A stretch of 36,322 nucleotides of DNA from Rhodopseudomonas palustris (GCF_003591005.1 NZ_QYYD01000037.1:1-36322); one strand, 5' to 3'; shown: positions 7,521-18,494, numbered from the stretch's first letter. Numbers and translations are program-made. Notes: generated by a model not told the origin, from the sequence alone.

Positions 7521-8780
7521 CTAGTGCGCGTGGCGCGGCATTCTGGGCAGCAGCACCGCGAGCAGACCCAGCGCCGGCAGGAACGAGCAGATCTGGTACA
7601 CCACGTCGATGCCGTAGCGGTCCGCGAATTCGCCGAGCGCGGCGGCGCCGACGCCGCCGATGCCGAAGGCGAAGCCGAAGAACAGCCCGGAGATCATGCC
7701 GAGGCGGTGCGGCACCAGCTCCTGCGCGAACACGATGATGGCCGAGGTCGCCGACGCCAGGATGAAGCCGATGAACATCGTCAGCACAGCGCTGGCAGTG
7801 AGCCCGACATAGGGCAGCGCCAGCGTGAACGGCAGCGCGCCGAGGATCGAGAACCAGATCACGTAGCGCCGCCCGAAGCGGTCGCCGAGCGGCCCGCCGA
7901 AGAACACCCCGGCCGCGACCGAGGCGAGGAAGATGAACAGGAACAGCTGCGCGGTCTGGGTCGAGACGTGGAATTTCTCGATCAGATAGAACGTGTAGTA
8001 GCTCGACAGGCTGGCCATGTACATGTGCTTGGAGAACAGCAGCGCCACCAGCACCACCAGCGCGGCCAGCACGCGGCGTCGGCCGGGCGCGTGCGGATGC
8101 GGCTTCGCCACGACCTTGCGGGCCGCGACCAGCGGCTTGTACCAGACGCCGATCCGCCACAGCACCAGGATGGCGAGGAACGCTATCGTCGAGAACCAGG
8201 CGATCGACGGCTGGCCGAACGGCACCACGATCAGTGCCGCCAGCAGCGGGCCGAGCGCGGTGCCGGCATTGCCGCCGACCTGGAAGACCGACTGCGCCAT
8301 GCCGAAGCGGCCGCCGGATGCCAGCCGCGCGATGCGCGCCGATTCCGGATGAAACACCGCGGAGCCGAGCCCGATCATAGCCGCGGCGATCAGGATCACC
8401 GCGTAGCTGTGGGCGATGCTGAGCAGCAGCAGGCCCAGAAACGTCGAGCTCATGCCGATCGCCAGCGAGAACGGCTGCGGCCGCTTGTCGGTGAAGGCGC
8501 CGATCACCGGCTGCAGCAGCGAAGCTGTGAACTGGAACGCCAGCGTGATCAGCCCGATCTGGGCGAAGTCCAGCGCGTAGTTCGCTTTCAGGATCGGATA
8601 CACCGACGGAATCAGCGACTGCATGGTGTCGTTGAGGAAGTGCGAGAAGCTGATGCCTCCGAGTACCACATAGGCGGGGCCCGCGGACGGCGGCGAGGTC
8701 GACGAGGTCCCAGGCAGCGCCGTTTCCGGCGCCGCAACCGGGGCAGCATTCTCCACATCGACGGCGACCGGCTTGTTCAC
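7521..8780 (-). CDS. fsr: MFS exporter, fosmidomycin-resistance (Fsr) type (419 aa)
   Basis: Inner-membrane major facilitator with about twelve hydrophobic segments. A hydrophilic Ala/Pro-rich N-terminal extension of about 35 residues precedes TM1. The start of the core (FSHFLNDTMQSLIPSVYPIL) and HPESARIARLASGGRFGMAQSVFQVGGNAG are hallmark segments of the FSR subgroup. The MFS A-motif region appears as GPLGDRFGRRY. The subgroup is named for fosmidomycin export in E. coli; the natural substrate here is unknown. Start is GTG at 8780 (the next in-frame ATG lies inside TM1), with AGGAAA about ten bases upstream. It lies downstream of glmM behind that gene's terminator, so it is probably transcribed on its own. 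Confidence 0.9.
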   Translation of the reverse strand: MNKPVAVDVENAAPVAAPETALPGTSSTSPPSAGPAYVVLGGISFSHFLNDTMQSLIPSVYPILKANYALDFAQIGLITLAFQFTASLLQPVIGAFTDKRPQPFSLAIGMSSTFLGLLLLSIAHSYAVILIAAAMIGLGSAVFHPESARIARLASGGRFGMAQSVFQVGGNAGTALGPLLAALIVVPFGQPSIAWFSTIAFLAILVLWRIGVWYKPLVAARKVVAKPHPHAPGRRRVLAALVVLVALLFSKHMYMASLSSYYTFYLIEKFHVSTQTAQLFLFIFLASVAAGVFFGGPLGDRFGRRYVIWFSILGALPFTLALPYVGLTASAVLTMFIGFILASATSAIIVFAQELVPHRLGMISGLFFGFAFGIGGVGAAALGEFADRYGIDVVYQICSFLPALGLLAVLLPRMPRHAH

Positions 8781-8832
8781 AGCGGGGGTTTCCTGCGTAA
8801 CGAACGGCGCCAGCGGACGCCGTCAAACAAAA

Positions 8833-8860
8833 AGACGGCCGGCGAAGCCGCCGACCGTCT
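8833..8860 (-). terminator. Terminator of glmM
   Basis: 12-bp stem with one mismatch (8833-8844 with 8849-8860) and a 4-base loop, followed on the minus strand by TTTTTGTTTG. It begins 88 bases past the glmM stop. Confidence 0.8.
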
Positions 8861-8948
8861 GCAAACTAGAACCCGCGGCGCCGCCACGCCAGCGACGATT
8901 TACGATAGCTGCGATGCAGCCCGGACTACGCGTGCAGCGCAGCGATTA

Positions 8949-10301
<1,353 letters not shown>

Positions 10302-10425
10302 CTGATTCCCCCGCCTGCCACGATCCGCGCTCGCGGCCGAGAATCAGGCCGGCACGACGTGGCGAAACCCCGCTTATAGGGCCAATTTAGCTGTCGGCCC
10401 TTCAAAAAATATAAAGAAACATTAC

Positions 10426-10451
10426 GCGCCGCGGACCGAGGCCCGCGGCGC
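10426..10451 (-). terminator. Terminator of the 53-residue protein gene
   Basis: Perfect 9-bp stem (GCGCCGCGG / CCGCGGCGC) with an 8-base loop, followed on the minus strand by a T-rich tract that includes a run of six T. Starts 48 bases past the stop at 10499. Confidence 0.75.
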
Positions 10452-10498
10452 AAGTTATTGAAAACATTCAGACTCGCTTGGCAGATCGGCTTTCCGGA

Positions 10499-10819
<321 letters not shown>

Positions 10820-10821
10820 TC

Positions 10822-11961
<1,140 letters not shown>

Positions 11962-11979
11962 TTCGCCCTGCCCCCTCCG

Positions 11980-12098
11980 CGTCATTGCGAGCCAACGGGT
12001 CGGCACGAAGTGCCGCCCGATGACAGGCTCCGCGAAGCAATCCAGAAGCCGCGCAACGTGGCGTGGATTGCTTCGTCGCTTCGCTCCTCGCAATGACG
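11980..12098. repeat. Palindromic repeat (CGTCATTGCGAG family)
   Basis: Ends CGTCATTGCGAG and CTCGCAATGACG. Inner arms GAAGCAATCCA and TGGATTGCTTC. The left arm carries an extra hairpin (GGTCGGCAC GAA GTGCCGCCC region). It begins 18 bases past the lldD stop and fills most of the gap to the next gene. This is a well-known type of intergenic repeat in alphaproteobacteria. Confidence 0.85.
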
Positions 12099-12150
12099 GG
12101 GTGAGGTCAACTAACAAACAACAAAAGCAACAACAATCAGGAGGAAACCG

Positions 12151-12966
12151 ATGACAGACCCGCAACGCACCACGCAGCCTGCCGCCAGCGAGGTGCTCTA
12201 TGCCGTCGAAGACCACATCGCCACCATCACGCTGAACGCGCCGCAGCGGATGAACACGATCTCCGGGCCGATGCTCAACGAGCTCGCGGCGCTGCTGATC
12301 AAGGCCAATCAGGATCCCGACGTCCGCTGCGTCATCCTCACCGGCAACGGCCGGGCGTTCTGCGCCGGGCTCGACCTCACCAAGGAGCGCGGCGACGAGG
12401 GGCTCAGCGCGGCGTCGTCGCCGACCACGCTCGACCTGCGCAGCACCCCGCCGACCGTGCTGCACGCCATGGACAAGCCGACGATCTGCGCCGTCAACGG
12501 CGGCGCCGCCGGCTACGGCATGGATACCGCGCTCGGCTGCGACATCCGCATCATGGCGGAGTCCGCCAAGCTCGCGGCCGCGTTCGTCAAGCGCGGCGTC
12601 GTGCCGGAGAGCGGCGGCACCTGGTTTCTGCCGCGGATGATCGGCTGGGCCAAGGCATCCGAGCTGATCTTCACCGGCCGCACGCTGTCGGCACGTGAGA
12701 GTCTCGAATGGGGCCTCGCCAATGAAGTCGTGCCCGACGCCGAGCTGATGGGCCGCGCCCGTGCGGTGGCGAAGGAAATCGCCGGCAATGCGCCGCTTGC
12801 CGTGCAGGCCGCCAAGCGCATGATGCGGATCGGCCTCAACGAGACGTTCCCGGATCATGTCCACCATGTGTATTTGCAGCTGCTGCCGCTGTTCAAGACG
12901 CAGGATATGAAGGAAGGCATCGCCGCCTTCATGGAAAAGCGCGAGGCGAAATTCGTTGGCCGTTAG
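12151..12966 (+). CDS. Enoyl-CoA hydratase/isomerase family protein (271 aa)
   Basis: Crotonase-fold enzyme acting on acyl-CoA thioesters in the cytosol. The oxyanion-hole segments are AFCAGLDL (69-76) and NGGAAGYGMD (116-125), and the catalytic Glu153 lies in VVPESGGTWFLPR. The second family Glu position appears shifted, so hydratase, isomerase or another crotonase reaction is possible. A strong Shine-Dalgarno, AGGAGGAAA, precedes the ATG. The next gene begins 28 bases downstream and is probably cotranscribed. It is not close to other beta-oxidation genes, so the pathway cannot be named from context. Confidence 0.88.
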   Translation: MTDPQRTTQPAASEVLYAVEDHIATITLNAPQRMNTISGPMLNELAALLIKANQDPDVRCVILTGNGRAFCAGLDLTKERGDEGLSAASSPTTLDLRSTPPTVLHAMDKPTICAVNGGAAGYGMDTALGCDIRIMAESAKLAAAFVKRGVVPESGGTWFLPRMIGWAKASELIFTGRTLSARESLEWGLANEVVPDAELMGRARAVAKEIAGNAPLAVQAAKRMMRIGLNETFPDHVHHVYLQLLPLFKTQDMKEGIAAFMEKREAKFVGR

Positions 12967-12994
12967 CGGCTCGCGATTAGTCGGAGACGCCACG

Positions 12995-13627
12995 ATGTTC
13001 GAGACCGTCACCACGTTGCTCGACTGGCTCGGCGTCGTCGTGTTCGCCGTCACCGGCGCGCTGGTGGCGTCGCGCAAGGAGATGGACATCGTCGGCTTCG
13101 CGCTGCTCGGCACCGCGACCGGCATCGGCGGCGGCACGCTGCGCGACGTGCTGCTCGACCAGCCGGTGTTCTGGATCCGTGAGCCGGCCTATCTGGTCGC
13201 CTGCGTGGTCGTGTCCGGCATCGTGTTCTTCACCGCGCATATTCCGCAATCGCGCTACCGGGCGCTGCTGTGGCTCGACGCGGTCGGGATGGCGCTGTTC
13301 GCGGTCAGCGGGGCCGAGCGCGCATCGCTCGCAGGCGTCAACGGCATCGTCGCGGTGGCGATGGGCGTCGTCACCGCGACCTTCGGCGGCATCATCCGTG
13401 ATCTGCTCGGCGGCGAAATCCCGGTGATCCTGCGCCGCGAGATCTACGTCACGGCGGCGCTGCTCGGTGCCGCAGCTTTCGTCAGCTTGACGGCGCTCGG
13501 CGCCGGCCGCGATCTCAGCACCGCCATCGGCTTCGCCCTCGCCCTGCTGATCCGCGCCGCCGCCCTGCAGCGCGGCTGGTCACTGCCGCGCTACCGGCCA
13601 AGGCCGGGCGCGCAGGACGAGCAGTAA
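12995..13627 (+). CDS. UPF0126/TRIC-type membrane protein (210 aa)
   Basis: Inner-membrane protein made of two homologous halves, each with three hydrophobic helices. The repeated signature appears as GIGGGTLRD (43-51) and TFGGIIRDLLGGE (129-141), as in the UPF0126 (glycine transporter-like) family related to trimeric intracellular cation channels. Bacterial members conduct cations or are annotated as possible glycine permeases. The role here is unknown. Start at MFETV (12995) with GGAGA upstream. An earlier in-frame ATG at 12956 overlaps the previous gene and adds non-family residues. The C-terminus is basic and soluble. It is convergent with the gene ending at 13866, with a repeat in between. 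Confidence 0.88.
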   Translation: MFETVTTLLDWLGVVVFAVTGALVASRKEMDIVGFALLGTATGIGGGTLRDVLLDQPVFWIREPAYLVACVVVSGIVFFTAHIPQSRYRALLWLDAVGMALFAVSGAERASLAGVNGIVAVAMGVVTATFGGIIRDLLGGEIPVILRREIYVTAALLGAAAFVSLTALGAGRDLSTAIGFALALLIRAAALQRGWSLPRYRPRPGAQDEQ

Positions 13628-13647
13628 ACCTGTTAGCTCGGGGATGC

Positions 13648-13776
13648 CGTCATGGCCGGGCTTGTCCCGCCTGCGGGGCCGAAGCCCCATCGGCGCGGCG
13701 GAGGCCCGGCCATCCACGCCTTTTCTGCGTCTCCGTCAGCAAGGCGTGGATGCCCGGCACAAGGCCGGGCATGACG
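13648..13776. repeat. Family A palindromic repeat, copy 3 (extended arm)
   Basis: Same ends and arms as copy 2, but the GGCCGGG/CCCGGCC arm carries an extra segment of about 38 bases that itself folds (GGGGCCGAAGCCCC, CGGCGCGGCGG). A similar extension occurs at the same arm position in copy 4. It lies between convergent genes. Confidence 0.85.
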
Positions 13777-13865
13777 TGGATAGGAAGCGCCCGATGTCTA
13801 AGGGCATATTTCCTGCCAGCCTCCTCGGGATGAAGACCAGTGCAATGTAGACAGGGCGATCACCG

Positions 13866-14489
13866 TCACATCGGCGGCGTGATGCCGCCCTGGCCGACCG
13901 CGATGCGGCTGGTCTGGAACGAGCCGTCGGGCAGCGTCTTGCCGAACGCGATGATCTTGGCGCCCTGCTTGAGATCGGACCTCTCGGCTGGCACGTAGGT
14001 GACGATCTGGGTCTTCGGCGTCACGGTGATGACCTTCTCGCCGCCTTTGTACTTCACCTTGACGGTGTTGCCGTCGTTGCTGGTCACCGACTGATCGACG
14101 GTGGCGTTGGTCATTGTGCTGTTCGGGCCGAGGTCCCAGGCGCGCGAACCTTCGCCGGTGCCGCGCATCGCTTCCGGGAAGATGTGGATCTCGACCGCGT
14201 TGTGCGCACCGTTCGGGCCCGGCACCGTGGTGGCGCCGACGAATGCGCCGGGCTTGACCTCCGACAAGCTACTCGCCGCGATGCCGGCGACGCGCAGATC
14301 CGGCTGCAGCTGAAGCTTGACGTCCTGGCCGCTGCGCGACTTCACCGCAAGGCTGTCGCCGTCGACACGCTCGATCTCGCCGCGCACCTTGGTGGGCGTG
14401 GGCGATTGCTGCGCGGAGGCGGCGGACAGCGACAGCGCGAAGACGGTTGCGGCGATCAGCGGCGGGGTAGCAAAAACACGAATCGACAT
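13866..14489 (-). CDS. Secreted/periplasmic protein of unknown function (207 aa)
   Basis: A signal peptide ends at SAASA-QQ (about residue 26). The mature protein is rich in beta-strand-like segments: KVRGEIERVDGDSLAVKSRSGQDVKLQL, KPGAFVGATTVPGPNGAHNAVEIHIFPE, and later KVKYKGGEKVITVTPKTQIVTYVP, DLKQGAKIIAFGKTLPDGSFQTSRIAVG. The two halves read alike (regulator-like OB/beta modules with GxxVxV...G), reminiscent of DUF5666-type repeats, but I cannot confirm the family. No catalytic motif or cysteine is seen. Start chosen at MSIRVF (14489) with GGAGAA upstream. It lies between a convergent repeat and aroE; its role is unknown. Confidence 0.8.
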   Translation of the reverse strand: MSIRVFATPPLIAATVFALSLSAASAQQSPTPTKVRGEIERVDGDSLAVKSRSGQDVKLQLQPDLRVAGIAASSLSEVKPGAFVGATTVPGPNGAHNAVEIHIFPEAMRGTGEGSRAWDLGPNSTMTNATVDQSVTSNDGNTVKVKYKGGEKVITVTPKTQIVTYVPAERSDLKQGAKIIAFGKTLPDGSFQTSRIAVGQGGITPPM

Positions 14490-14547
14490 CGAGGAGTTCT
14501 CCAGCAAAGCCCCTGGAGCAAATGCTCTCGATCGCCGGTTATTCCTC

Positions 14548-15402
14548 TCACGTATGCGCGAGCAGATCAGCCTCGACTAATTCGCGCAGCTCGGCGGTGA
14601 CATGCGGCCGAGCGCCGAACCACAATTCGAAGCCGCGCACCGCCTGGTGCAGCAGCATGCCGAGGCCATCGGCGGTGCGCAGACCACGGCCGCGGGCTTC
14701 GGCCAGCAGTTCGGTCTCGAGCGGCACATAGACGAGGTCTGCCACCACCGCATCGCCCGGCAGCGGCTCGAGGTCGAGATCGAGCGACGGCTGGCCCTTC
14801 ATGCCGAGCGAGGTGGTGTTGACCAGCAGCCCCGCGCCCGGCAGCGCCGCGGCCGCTTCGGTCCAGGCGATCGGCGCGACGCGATCGCCGAACAGCTCGG
14901 CCAGCGCCTGCGCCCGCTCCATCGACCGATTAGCCAGCGCGATGCGCTTGATGCCGCGCTCCAGCAGGCCGAACAGCACCGCGCGCGACGAGCCGCCGGC
15001 GCCAAGCACCAACGCCTGCTCGGCGCGGTCCCAGCCCGGCGCGCTGGCGTCGAGATTGGCGATGAAGCCCTCGACGTCGGTGTTGGTCGAGCGCAGCACG
15101 TCGCCGTCATAGTACAGGGTGTTGGCGGCACCGACCGCACGCGCGCGCGCGTCCGGCTCCGTCAGCTGCAGCGCGCGCTCCTTGTGCGGGATGGTGACAT
15201 TGGCGCCGCTGTAGCCGTGGCCGCGCAGGTTGAGCACGAATTCGGCGAAGCCTTCGGGCGGCACCGCCTCGATCGAATAGCCGCCCGGAATACCGAGGCT
15301 GCGCAGCCAGTAATGGTGGATCAGCGGCGAGCGTGAATGCGCCGCCGGCCATCCGATCAGGCAGGCGGCGGTGTGGCCCGCGCCGGGATGCTGGGGCGTC
15401 AT
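14548..15402 (-). CDS. aroE: Shikimate dehydrogenase (284 aa)
   Basis: NADPH-dependent reduction of 3-dehydroshikimate to shikimate in aromatic amino-acid synthesis. The substrate domain shows SRSP (23-26), NVTIPHK with catalytic Lys74, and NTDVEG with Asp109. The cofactor domain has GAGGSSRA (134-141) and the NADP-selective NRSMERA (158-164). Length is typical. The start codon overlaps the stop of the upstream XRE regulator gene by 4 bases, so the two are translationally coupled. In many alphaproteobacteria aroE is instead near coaE and dnaQ, which are not seen in this window. Confidence 0.96.
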   Translation of the reverse strand: MTPQHPGAGHTAACLIGWPAAHSRSPLIHHYWLRSLGIPGGYSIEAVPPEGFAEFVLNLRGHGYSGANVTIPHKERALQLTEPDARARAVGAANTLYYDGDVLRSTNTDVEGFIANLDASAPGWDRAEQALVLGAGGSSRAVLFGLLERGIKRIALANRSMERAQALAELFGDRVAPIAWTEAAAALPGAGLLVNTTSLGMKGQPSLDLDLEPLPGDAVVADLVYVPLETELLAEARGRGLRTADGLGMLLHQAVRGFELWFGARPHVTAELRELVEADLLAHT

Positions 15403-15671
15403 GGCTCGACCTTGTCCGGAGCCGCCGAATGACGCAACCGCACGCCGCGGCCGCCGTCCTCGCTGCGGGCATGCTCGCCGATCAGCTCGACGCCGGCGCG
15501 GTTGAGCGCGTCGACCACCCGGGTCAGCGACTCGACGATGCCACGGACATTGCCGCCGCTGGCTTCCATCCGCTGGATGGTCGGCACCGACACGCCGGCG
15601 AGCTTCGCCAGCTCGCGCTGGTCGATCCCGAGCAGCGCCCGCGCCGCACGCATTTGAGCCGAGGTGATCAC
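15399..15671 (-). CDS. Small XRE-family DNA-binding protein (90 aa)
   Basis: A single helix-turn-helix of the Cro/C1 type fills residues 1-55: AQMRAARALLGIDQRELAKLAGVSVPTIQRMEASGG, with the recognition helix VSVPTIQRMEA. A conserved-looking helical part (LTRVVDALNRAGVELIGEH) and a charged tail follow. I chose the GTG at 15671 because AAGG lies five bases upstream and homologue-like proteins begin MITxAQMRAAR. A GTG at 15695 is also possible and adds eight residues. It overlaps aroE by 4 bases. Probably an autoregulatory or pathway regulator, or the antitoxin-like half of a degraded pair; no toxin gene is adjacent. Confidence 0.8.
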   Translation of the reverse strand: MITSAQMRAARALLGIDQRELAKLAGVSVPTIQRMEASGGNVRGIVESLTRVVDALNRAGVELIGEHARSEDGGRGVRLRHSAAPDKVEP

Positions 15672-15717
15672 GCCAGCCTTCCGATTTCGGTTCACCTACC
15701 GGCTACCGCAAATACGA

Positions 15718-15756
15718 AACGGCTTCAATGATGCTTCATGCATCATCGAAGCCGTT
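15718..15756 (-). terminator. Terminator of the EF-G-like gene
   Basis: Hairpin with outer 9-bp arms AACGGCTTC / GAAGCCGTT and inner ATGATGC / GCATCAT, followed on the minus strand by TTTCGTATTT. It begins 20 bases past the stop at 15776 and separates this gene from the XRE-aroE unit. Confidence 0.75.
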
Positions 15757-15775
15757 GCTCTCTCCGGCGGGCTGA

Positions 15776-17842
15776 TCAGGCGGCGACCTGGCGGTGCGCT
15801 GCGATGATCTGGTCGGCGGTGCGGCCGGTGACTTCGGCCATGTGGTCGAAGCTGCGGGTGAAGCTGCCGGCGCCCGCGGTGGCCGAGCGCAGCTCGACGA
15901 TCAGGTCGCCGATCTCCGCCTCGGGCAGCGTGGCGCGCACGACATCCCAGCCGGTCCAGCCCTCGCGGGTGTCGAAGCCGAGGATCTGGCCGCGCCGTCC
16001 GGACAGGATGGCGTTGACCTTGGCGGTGGCGTCGGTCGGGCAGACGATCTCGACGGTGTGGATCGGCTCGAGCAGCACCGGCTGGCACTGCGGCAGCGCT
16101 TCGGTGACGCCGATCCGCGCCGCGGTGCGGAACGCCTGATCCGAGGAGTCGACGCTGTGATACGAGCCGTCGGTCAGCGTGACATGAACGTCGACCACCG
16201 GGAAGCCGAGCGGCCCCATGCGCAGGCCGTCCGCCGCGCCCTCCTCGACCGCGCTGATGTAGTTGCGCGGCACCGCGCCGCCCACCACCGTTTCGGCGAA
16301 CACGAAGCCCTCGCCGCGCGGCAGCGGCTTGATATCGAGCACGACGTCGCCGAACTGACCGTGGCCACCGGACTGCTTCTTGTGCCGGCCGCGCTGCGTC
16401 ACCGACTTGCGGATCGTCTCGCGATAGCCGATCGCCGGCGGATGCGACTTGACGTTGACGCCGTAGCGCTCCTTGAGCCGCTCCAGCGCAACGCGAAGAT
16501 GCATTTCGCCCTGGCCCCACAGCACGATATCGTGGGTCTGCGGATCGTGGACCACGGTCAGCGACGGGTCTTCTTCCGACAGCCGCTGCAGCGACTGGCC
16601 GAGCTTGACGTCGTCCTTGCGGTCGGCGGCCGCCAGCGCCATCGCCAGCACCGGCGGCGCCGCAGCGATCGCAACCAGCGCTGACGGCGCGGCCTTGCCG
16701 TTCGCAAATGTGTCGCCGGTCTTGATCGCATCGAGCTTGCCGAGCGCGACGACCTCGCCGGCACCGGCGGAGGAGCGCTTACTATCGTGCCCGCCACCAA
16801 CCGACTGAATGCCCGAGACCCGCGCCGACTCGCCGGTCGCCGACAGCACCGTATCGCCGTCGTTCAGCGTGCCGGAGAACAACCGCGCGAGCGACAGCTT
16901 GCCGCCATGCTGCAGATGATTGGTCTTGAACACGTAGCCGACCGCGTCCTTGGCGGTGGCGACGCCGAGCCGCGCCGCCGTCTCGGCCACGTCGGGCGCC
17001 TCGTGGCGCAGCGCCTTGAGCAGCCGCATCACGCCGTTCTCGCGCAGCGCCGAGCCGAGCAGCACCGGGCAGATCAGGCCTTCGCGCAGTTCGCGGGCGA
17101 GATCGTCGAACACCGCGTCGCGCGGCGGCGGGATGTCCTCGAGCAGTTGCTCCATCAGCGCGTCGTCGTGATCGGCGAGCTTCTCGAGCATCGAGAAGCG
17201 GGCTTCCTTCTCGCGATCGAGGTCGCCGCCTTCCAGCGCCATCACTTCGGAGGGCTTGTGCTCGCGATAGACGAACGCGCGCTCCAGCGCGAGGTCGACA
17301 TAACCGGCGATCAGGTCGCCGTTCCAGATCGGGATCTGGCGCAGCACCAGAGGAATACGCGAGGCCGGCTGCAGACTGTCGAGCACTTCGCGGACGCGCT
17401 TATTGGCGCGGTCGATCTTGTTGAGGAACAGAAAGCGTGGAATGCCGAGGTCTTCGAGTTCGCGCAGGATCAGCTGCAACTGCGGCAGCTTGCGCTCGTC
17501 GGCTTCGCACACCACCACGGCGGCATCGACGGCGGGCAACGCGGCGCGCATGTCGTGCGCGAATTCGACCGAGCCGGGACAGTCGAGAAACGTGTAGGTC
17601 TCACCCATGAACTGAGTGGTTGCGGCGTTGAGGCTGAGCCCCATCTTGTGTGCTCGCGCCTCGGCGCTGGCATCGCCGACCGAAGTGCCGGCGTCCACCG
17701 AACCGGCGCGCGGCACCGCGCCGGTGCGCGCCAGGATCGCTTCGAGCAGTGTGGTCTTTCCGCTTTGGAAAGGGCCCACCAGTGCGATGCACCGGGGACC
17801 CGAACCTTTAGTGATTGAGGGATTTCTGACGTCTTGTCCCAT
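15776..17842 (-). CDS. EF-G-like translational GTPase (688 aa)
   Basis: Five-domain elongation-factor-G architecture: G domain at the N-terminus with P-loop GPFQSGKT (23-30), G3 DCPGSVEF (87-94), G4 NKID (141-144), then domains II to V. The G3 motif departs from the EF-G consensus DTPGHVDF: the catalytic His position is Ser91. The P-loop also lacks the AHIDAGKTT form. This fits the divergent EF-G-like group (EF-G2 type) rather than the main fusA, which is normally in the rps-tuf operon, not seen here. It may have weak or altered GTPase and a role in recycling or stress, which is inference. ATG at 17842 has AGGAGG six bases upstream. It ends at its own terminator. A FNR/FixK-like box lies upstream. 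Confidence 0.93.
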   Translation of the reverse strand: MGQDVRNPSITKGSGPRCIALVGPFQSGKTTLLEAILARTGAVPRAGSVDAGTSVGDASAEARAHKMGLSLNAATTQFMGETYTFLDCPGSVEFAHDMRAALPAVDAAVVVCEADERKLPQLQLILRELEDLGIPRFLFLNKIDRANKRVREVLDSLQPASRIPLVLRQIPIWNGDLIAGYVDLALERAFVYREHKPSEVMALEGGDLDREKEARFSMLEKLADHDDALMEQLLEDIPPPRDAVFDDLARELREGLICPVLLGSALRENGVMRLLKALRHEAPDVAETAARLGVATAKDAVGYVFKTNHLQHGGKLSLARLFSGTLNDGDTVLSATGESARVSGIQSVGGGHDSKRSSAGAGEVVALGKLDAIKTGDTFANGKAAPSALVAIAAAPPVLAMALAAADRKDDVKLGQSLQRLSEEDPSLTVVHDPQTHDIVLWGQGEMHLRVALERLKERYGVNVKSHPPAIGYRETIRKSVTQRGRHKKQSGGHGQFGDVVLDIKPLPRGEGFVFAETVVGGAVPRNYISAVEEGAADGLRMGPLGFPVVDVHVTLTDGSYHSVDSSDQAFRTAARIGVTEALPQCQPVLLEPIHTVEIVCPTDATAKVNAILSGRRGQILGFDTREGWTGWDVVRATLPEAEIGDLIVELRSATAGAGSFTRSFDHMAEVTGRTADQIIAAHRQVAA

Positions 17843-17954
17843 CGCCGCCTCCTTCTTCTGGAGCTCGGCCCGTAATTGGGTCGGCAAGACGAGATGCTTC
17901 CGCAACACTGGACGGTTGGCAAGCGGGAAAAATTACGTTGCTTCCATGACCGGC

Positions 17955-17968
17955 TTGAGCAGGATCAA
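17955..17968 (-). promoter_or_regulatory. FNR/FixK-like box upstream of the EF-G-like gene
   Basis: On the minus strand TTGAT-CCTG-CTCAA, nine of ten bases of the FNR/FixK/AadR consensus TTGAT-N4-ATCAA. A TAATTT at 17930-17935 could be the -10, placing the box centre roughly 39-41 bases above the predicted start, close to a class II activator position. Confidence 0.4.
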
Positions 17969-17986
17969 GGACAACAACAAATCGTT

Positions 17987-18015
17987 GCTGCGGCGCAAGC
18001 GAGTTGCGCCGCAGC
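17987..18015 (-). terminator. Hairpin terminator of the first DUF992 gene
   Basis: Perfect 12-bp stem (GCTGCGGCGCAA / TTGCGCCGCAGC) with a 5-base loop, 11 bases past the stop at 18027. The following minus-strand tract (AACGATTTGTTG) is only moderately T-rich. Confidence 0.6.
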
Positions 18016-18026
18016 GAACTGATCAG

Positions 18027-18494
18027 TTAGCGACCCGGACGCAATTCGAGTTCTTGCAGACCGACCGCGACGTTGACGCCGGTCTGGCCTTGCAGACTGA
18101 GCGGCTGCAGCGCGATCGAATTCGACGAACCGCCGACCAGGACATTGGCGCCGGCGCCGACGCCGATCGCCGCCGAGCCCTGCGCGCCCGCGTAGTTGCC
18201 GGCGAGGTCGCCGGGGCCGAAGCGCTCGACCGGTGCGAACACCGCCCAGGCGAGCGCGGTTTGCTCAGTGATACCGATGTCGAGACCGATCTTGCGGACG
18301 GTCGCGACATACGGCGTGTCGGGGCGGCCGTTGACGCGCAGCACGCAACCGAGATTGGTCACCGAGCCGACGATGAAGCCCATGCTGGCGCCACCACGGC
18401 ATTCCAGCACGCCGACCTGCACGCGGTTCTGAGCATGGGCGGCGCCGGCGATCAGCGAAGCGGCGATACCGAGCAGAAGCGAAATGCGGCGCAT
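18027..18494 (-). CDS. Secreted DUF992 protein (155 aa)
   Basis: A signal peptide of about 21 residues ends at AHA-Q. The mature part matches the DUF992 pattern: RVQVGVLECRGG, FIVGSVTNLGCVL, then LAWAVFAP and GDLAGNYAGA, ending ALQPLSLQGQTGVNVAVGLQELELRPGR. Two cysteines, 32 and 50, lie 18 residues apart, as in the paralogue upstream (34 and 52), and are likely a disulfide. Function unknown; the family is essentially alphaproteobacterial and exported. ATG at 18494 is set by the signal peptide, with GGAGAAA upstream; the longer frame reads as non-coding. It has a separate terminator and an 11-base direct repeat in its promoter region. Confidence 0.85.
   Translation of the reverse strand: MRRISLLLGIAASLIAGAAHAQNRVQVGVLECRGGASMGFIVGSVTNLGCVLRVNGRPDTPYVATVRKIGLDIGITEQTALAWAVFAPVERFGPGDLAGNYAGAQGSAAIGVGAGANVLVGGSSNSIALQPLSLQGQTGVNVAVGLQELELRPGR

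Noticed and set aside
12956-12994. ATG at 12956 for the UPF0126 protein
   Set aside because: It overlaps the preceding gene and adds 13 residues outside the family; GGAGA supports the ATG at 12995.
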